Below are positions 62,406-64,000 of a stretch of DNA of 64,000 nt, one piece after another. The translations under genes were made by a program, and so were the position numbers. The notes under the pieces were generated by a model. It made no database searches. It worked only from the letters and a program-made list of their open reading frames with translations, and was not told the origin of the DNA. The stretch spans positions 45,971-109,970 of the forward strand of contig DATMGU010000114.1 in NCBI GenBank assembly GCA_035555315.1, in the 5' to 3' direction. This DNA is from DATMGU01 sp035555315. Its GTDB lineage: Bacteria; Pseudomonadota; Alphaproteobacteria; ATCC43930; CGMCC-115725. Position 1 is the first letter of the stretch; each line of letters opens with the position of its first letter.

Positions 62406-64000
62406 ATGGCTGTTGAAACTGAGTTCGCCGAACCCTCTTTCAAGGAGAGTTTCGCCGCACTGCTCGATGAGTCGCTTGGAACGTCGAGCAGCCTCGAGGG
62501 GACCGTCGTTACCGGTCGCGTCGTGTCCGTCGAAAACGACATGGTGCTGATCGATGTCGGCCTGAAATCCGAGGGGCGGGTGCCCTTGAAGGAATTCGCG
62601 ACGCCGGGCAACACGCCCGAGATCAAGGCGGGCGATACCGTCGAGGTCTATCTGGAGCGGATGGAAGACAAGCACGGCGAGGCACAGCTCAGCCGTGAGA
62701 AGGCCCGCCGCGAAGAGGCTTGGACCCAGCTCGAAAAGGGCTTCCAGGCGAACGAGCGGGTCACCGGCGTGATCTTCGGCCGGGTCAAGGGCGGCTTCAC
62801 CGTCGACCTCAACGGCGCCGTGGCGTTCCTGCCGGGCAGCCAGGTCGATATCCGCCCGGTGCGCGACATCACCCCGCTGATCGGCACGCCGCAGCCCTTC
62901 CAGATCCTCAAGATGGACCGCTCGCGCGGCAACATCGTGGTCTCGCGCCGCGCGGTCTTGGAAGAAAGCCGCGCCGAGGCCCGATCGGAACTGGTCGCCA
63001 ACCTGAAGGAAGGCCAGATCCTCAACGGCGTGGTCAAGAACATCACCGATTACGGCGCGTTCGTCGATCTGGGCGGCGTGGATGGTCTGCTGCACGTCAC
63101 CGACATCGCCTGGCGCCGCATCAACCACCCGTCCGAGGCGCTGAATATCGGCCAGTCGGTCAAGGTGCAGGTCATTCGGTTCAACCCGGAGACGCAGCGC
63201 ATCAGCCTGGGCATGAAGCAGCTCGAAGCCGATCCCTGGGACGGCGTCGAACTCAAGTACCCGGCGACCGCGCGGTTCAAGGGTCGTGTCACCAATATCA
63301 CCGACTACGGCGCCTTCGTGGAGCTGGAGCCCGGTGTCGAGGGTCTGGTGCACGTCTCCGAGATGTCCTGGACCAAGAAGAACGTCCACCCCGGCAAGAT
63401 CGTTTCGACCAGCCAGGAAGTGGAAGTCATGGTGCTCGACGTCGATCCGCAGAAGCGGCGGATCAGCCTCGGCCTCAAGCAGACCCTGGCCAATCCGTGG
63501 GATGCGTTCGTCGAGAACTATCCGGCCGGCACCGAGCTGGAAGGCGAGGTCAAGAACATCACCGAGTTCGGCCTGTTCGTGGGCCTGCCCGGCGATATCG
63601 ACGGCATGGTTCACCTCTCGGACCTCGACTGGGCACGCCCGGGCGAGGAAGTCGTCAACGAGTACAACAAGGGCGACATGGTCCGCGTGAAGGTGCTCGA
63701 TGTCGATATCGAGAAGGAGCGTATCAGCCTCGGCGTCAAGCAGCTGGCCGAGGATCCCTATCAGGAGGGGATGTCCAAGCTGAAGAAGGGCGACGTCGTC
63801 ACCTGCACGGTCACCCAGATCACCGAGAACGGGATCGAAGTGCTCGCGACGGACGGCATGCCCGGCTTCATCCGCAAGGCCGAGCTGTCGCGGGAGCGCA
63901 GCGAGCAGCGTCCCGACCGGTTCGCCATCGGCGAGAAGGTCGACGCGAAGATCACGGCGCTCGACAAGGCGACCCGCAAGCTCACCCTGTCGATCAAGTC
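62406..64000 (+). CDS. rpsA: 30S ribosomal protein S1, 3'-truncated by the window
   Basis: S1 binds mRNA on the small ribosomal subunit. The first 531 residues are visible and no stop occurs before the window end; the family is about 560-580. S1/OB-fold repeats are seen in series: VVTGRVVSVENDMVLIDVGLKSEG, GVIFGRVKGGFTVDL, GVVKNITDYGAFVDLGGVDGLLH, GRVTNITDYGAFVELEPGVEGLVH, GEVKNITEFGLFVGL, and CTVTQITENGIEVLA. AGGAGA four bases upstream sets the ATG at 62406. The 124 bp between cmk and rpsA probably holds its own promoter. Confidence 0.97.
   Translation, partial: MAVETEFAEPSFKESFAALLDESLGTSSSLEGTVVTGRVVSVENDMVLIDVGLKSEGRVPLKEFATPGNTPEIKAGDTVEVYLERMEDKHGEAQLSREKARREEAWTQLEKGFQANERVTGVIFGRVKGGFTVDLNGAVAFLPGSQVDIRPVRDITPLIGTPQPFQILKMDRSRGNIVVSRRAVLEESRAEARSELVANLKEGQILNGVVKNITDYGAFVDLGGVDGLLHVTDIAWRRINHPSEALNIGQSVKVQVIRFNPETQRISLGMKQLEADPWDGVELKYPATARFKGRVTNITDYGAFVELEPGVEGLVHVSEMSWTKKNVHPGKIVSTSQEVEVMVLDVDPQKRRISLGLKQTLANPWDAFVENYPAGTELEGEVKNITEFGLFVGLPGDIDGMVHLSDLDWARPGEEVVNEYNKGDMVRVKVLDVDIEKERISLGVKQLAEDPYQEGMSKLKKGDVVTCTVTQITENGIEVLATDGMPGFIRKAELSRERSEQRPDRFAIGEKVDAKITALDKATRKLTLSIK

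Overview
The window is high-GC chromosomal DNA from an alphaproteobacterium, most likely Rhodospirillales/Acetobacteraceae-like. The taxon is inferred from gene content: a FYDLN-type TIGR02300 protein beside aroA-cmk-rpsA at the right end, a protocatechuate (pca) operon, many Tat-signal binding proteins, and frequent GTG/TTG starts.

Left part (1-27 kb). A 5'-truncated dihydropyrimidinase/hydantoinase is followed by an MFS drug exporter, two small exported proteins, and an operon of a TPR/ATP-grasp protein with a periplasmic M48 metalloprotease. Next is pcaB-D-C-H-G for protocatechuate breakdown. A LuxR-type regulator then faces a class A flavoprotein hydroxylase with a DUF2783 partner. A minus-strand run of signalling genes follows: a class III cyclase, a PAS histidine kinase, an anti-sigma/ECF sigma pair and a secreted TPR protein. 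An SsuABC/TauABC-type ABC transporter comes next, then ohr, a dienelactone hydrolase, a MetX-like protein, a DUF3455 protein, an LLM flavin monooxygenase and a CsbD-like protein.

Centre (27.5-45 kb). One 15.3-kb gene encodes a 5112-residue protein made almost entirely of Thr-rich octapeptides (635 regular octads, one heptad, one dodecad). It has no signal peptide, no recognisable secretion domain and no globular domain. One base after its stop codon starts a SPINDLY/OGT-type GT41 glycosyltransferase with TPRs. I infer a dedicated substrate/glycosyltransferase pair: a giant Ser/Thr-rich repeat protein and the enzyme that glycosylates it. Within the giant gene 16 consecutive 576-bp super-repeats (24 octads, split 14+10) run in perfect register for 9.2 kb, and these largely alternate in two types, giving an 1152-bp higher-order period. 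This is the most interesting system in the window.

Right part (45-59 kb). A purine salvage/catabolism cluster: nucleobase deaminase, xanthine-dehydrogenase-type [2Fe-2S]+Mo subunit and FAD subunit, a BMP-family nucleoside/purine ABC transporter (two permeases, double ATPase, Tat-exported binding protein), a flavoprotein oxidoreductase, an 8-oxoguanine-deaminase-like amidohydrolase, PuuE allantoinase, 5-hydroxyisourate hydrolase and OHCU decarboxylase. No known uricase is visible. Two head-to-head GNAT remnants and tRNA-Ala(GGC) with its terminator separate this cluster from the housekeeping block TIGR02300 / aroA-cmk-rpsA, where rpsA is cut by the window end.
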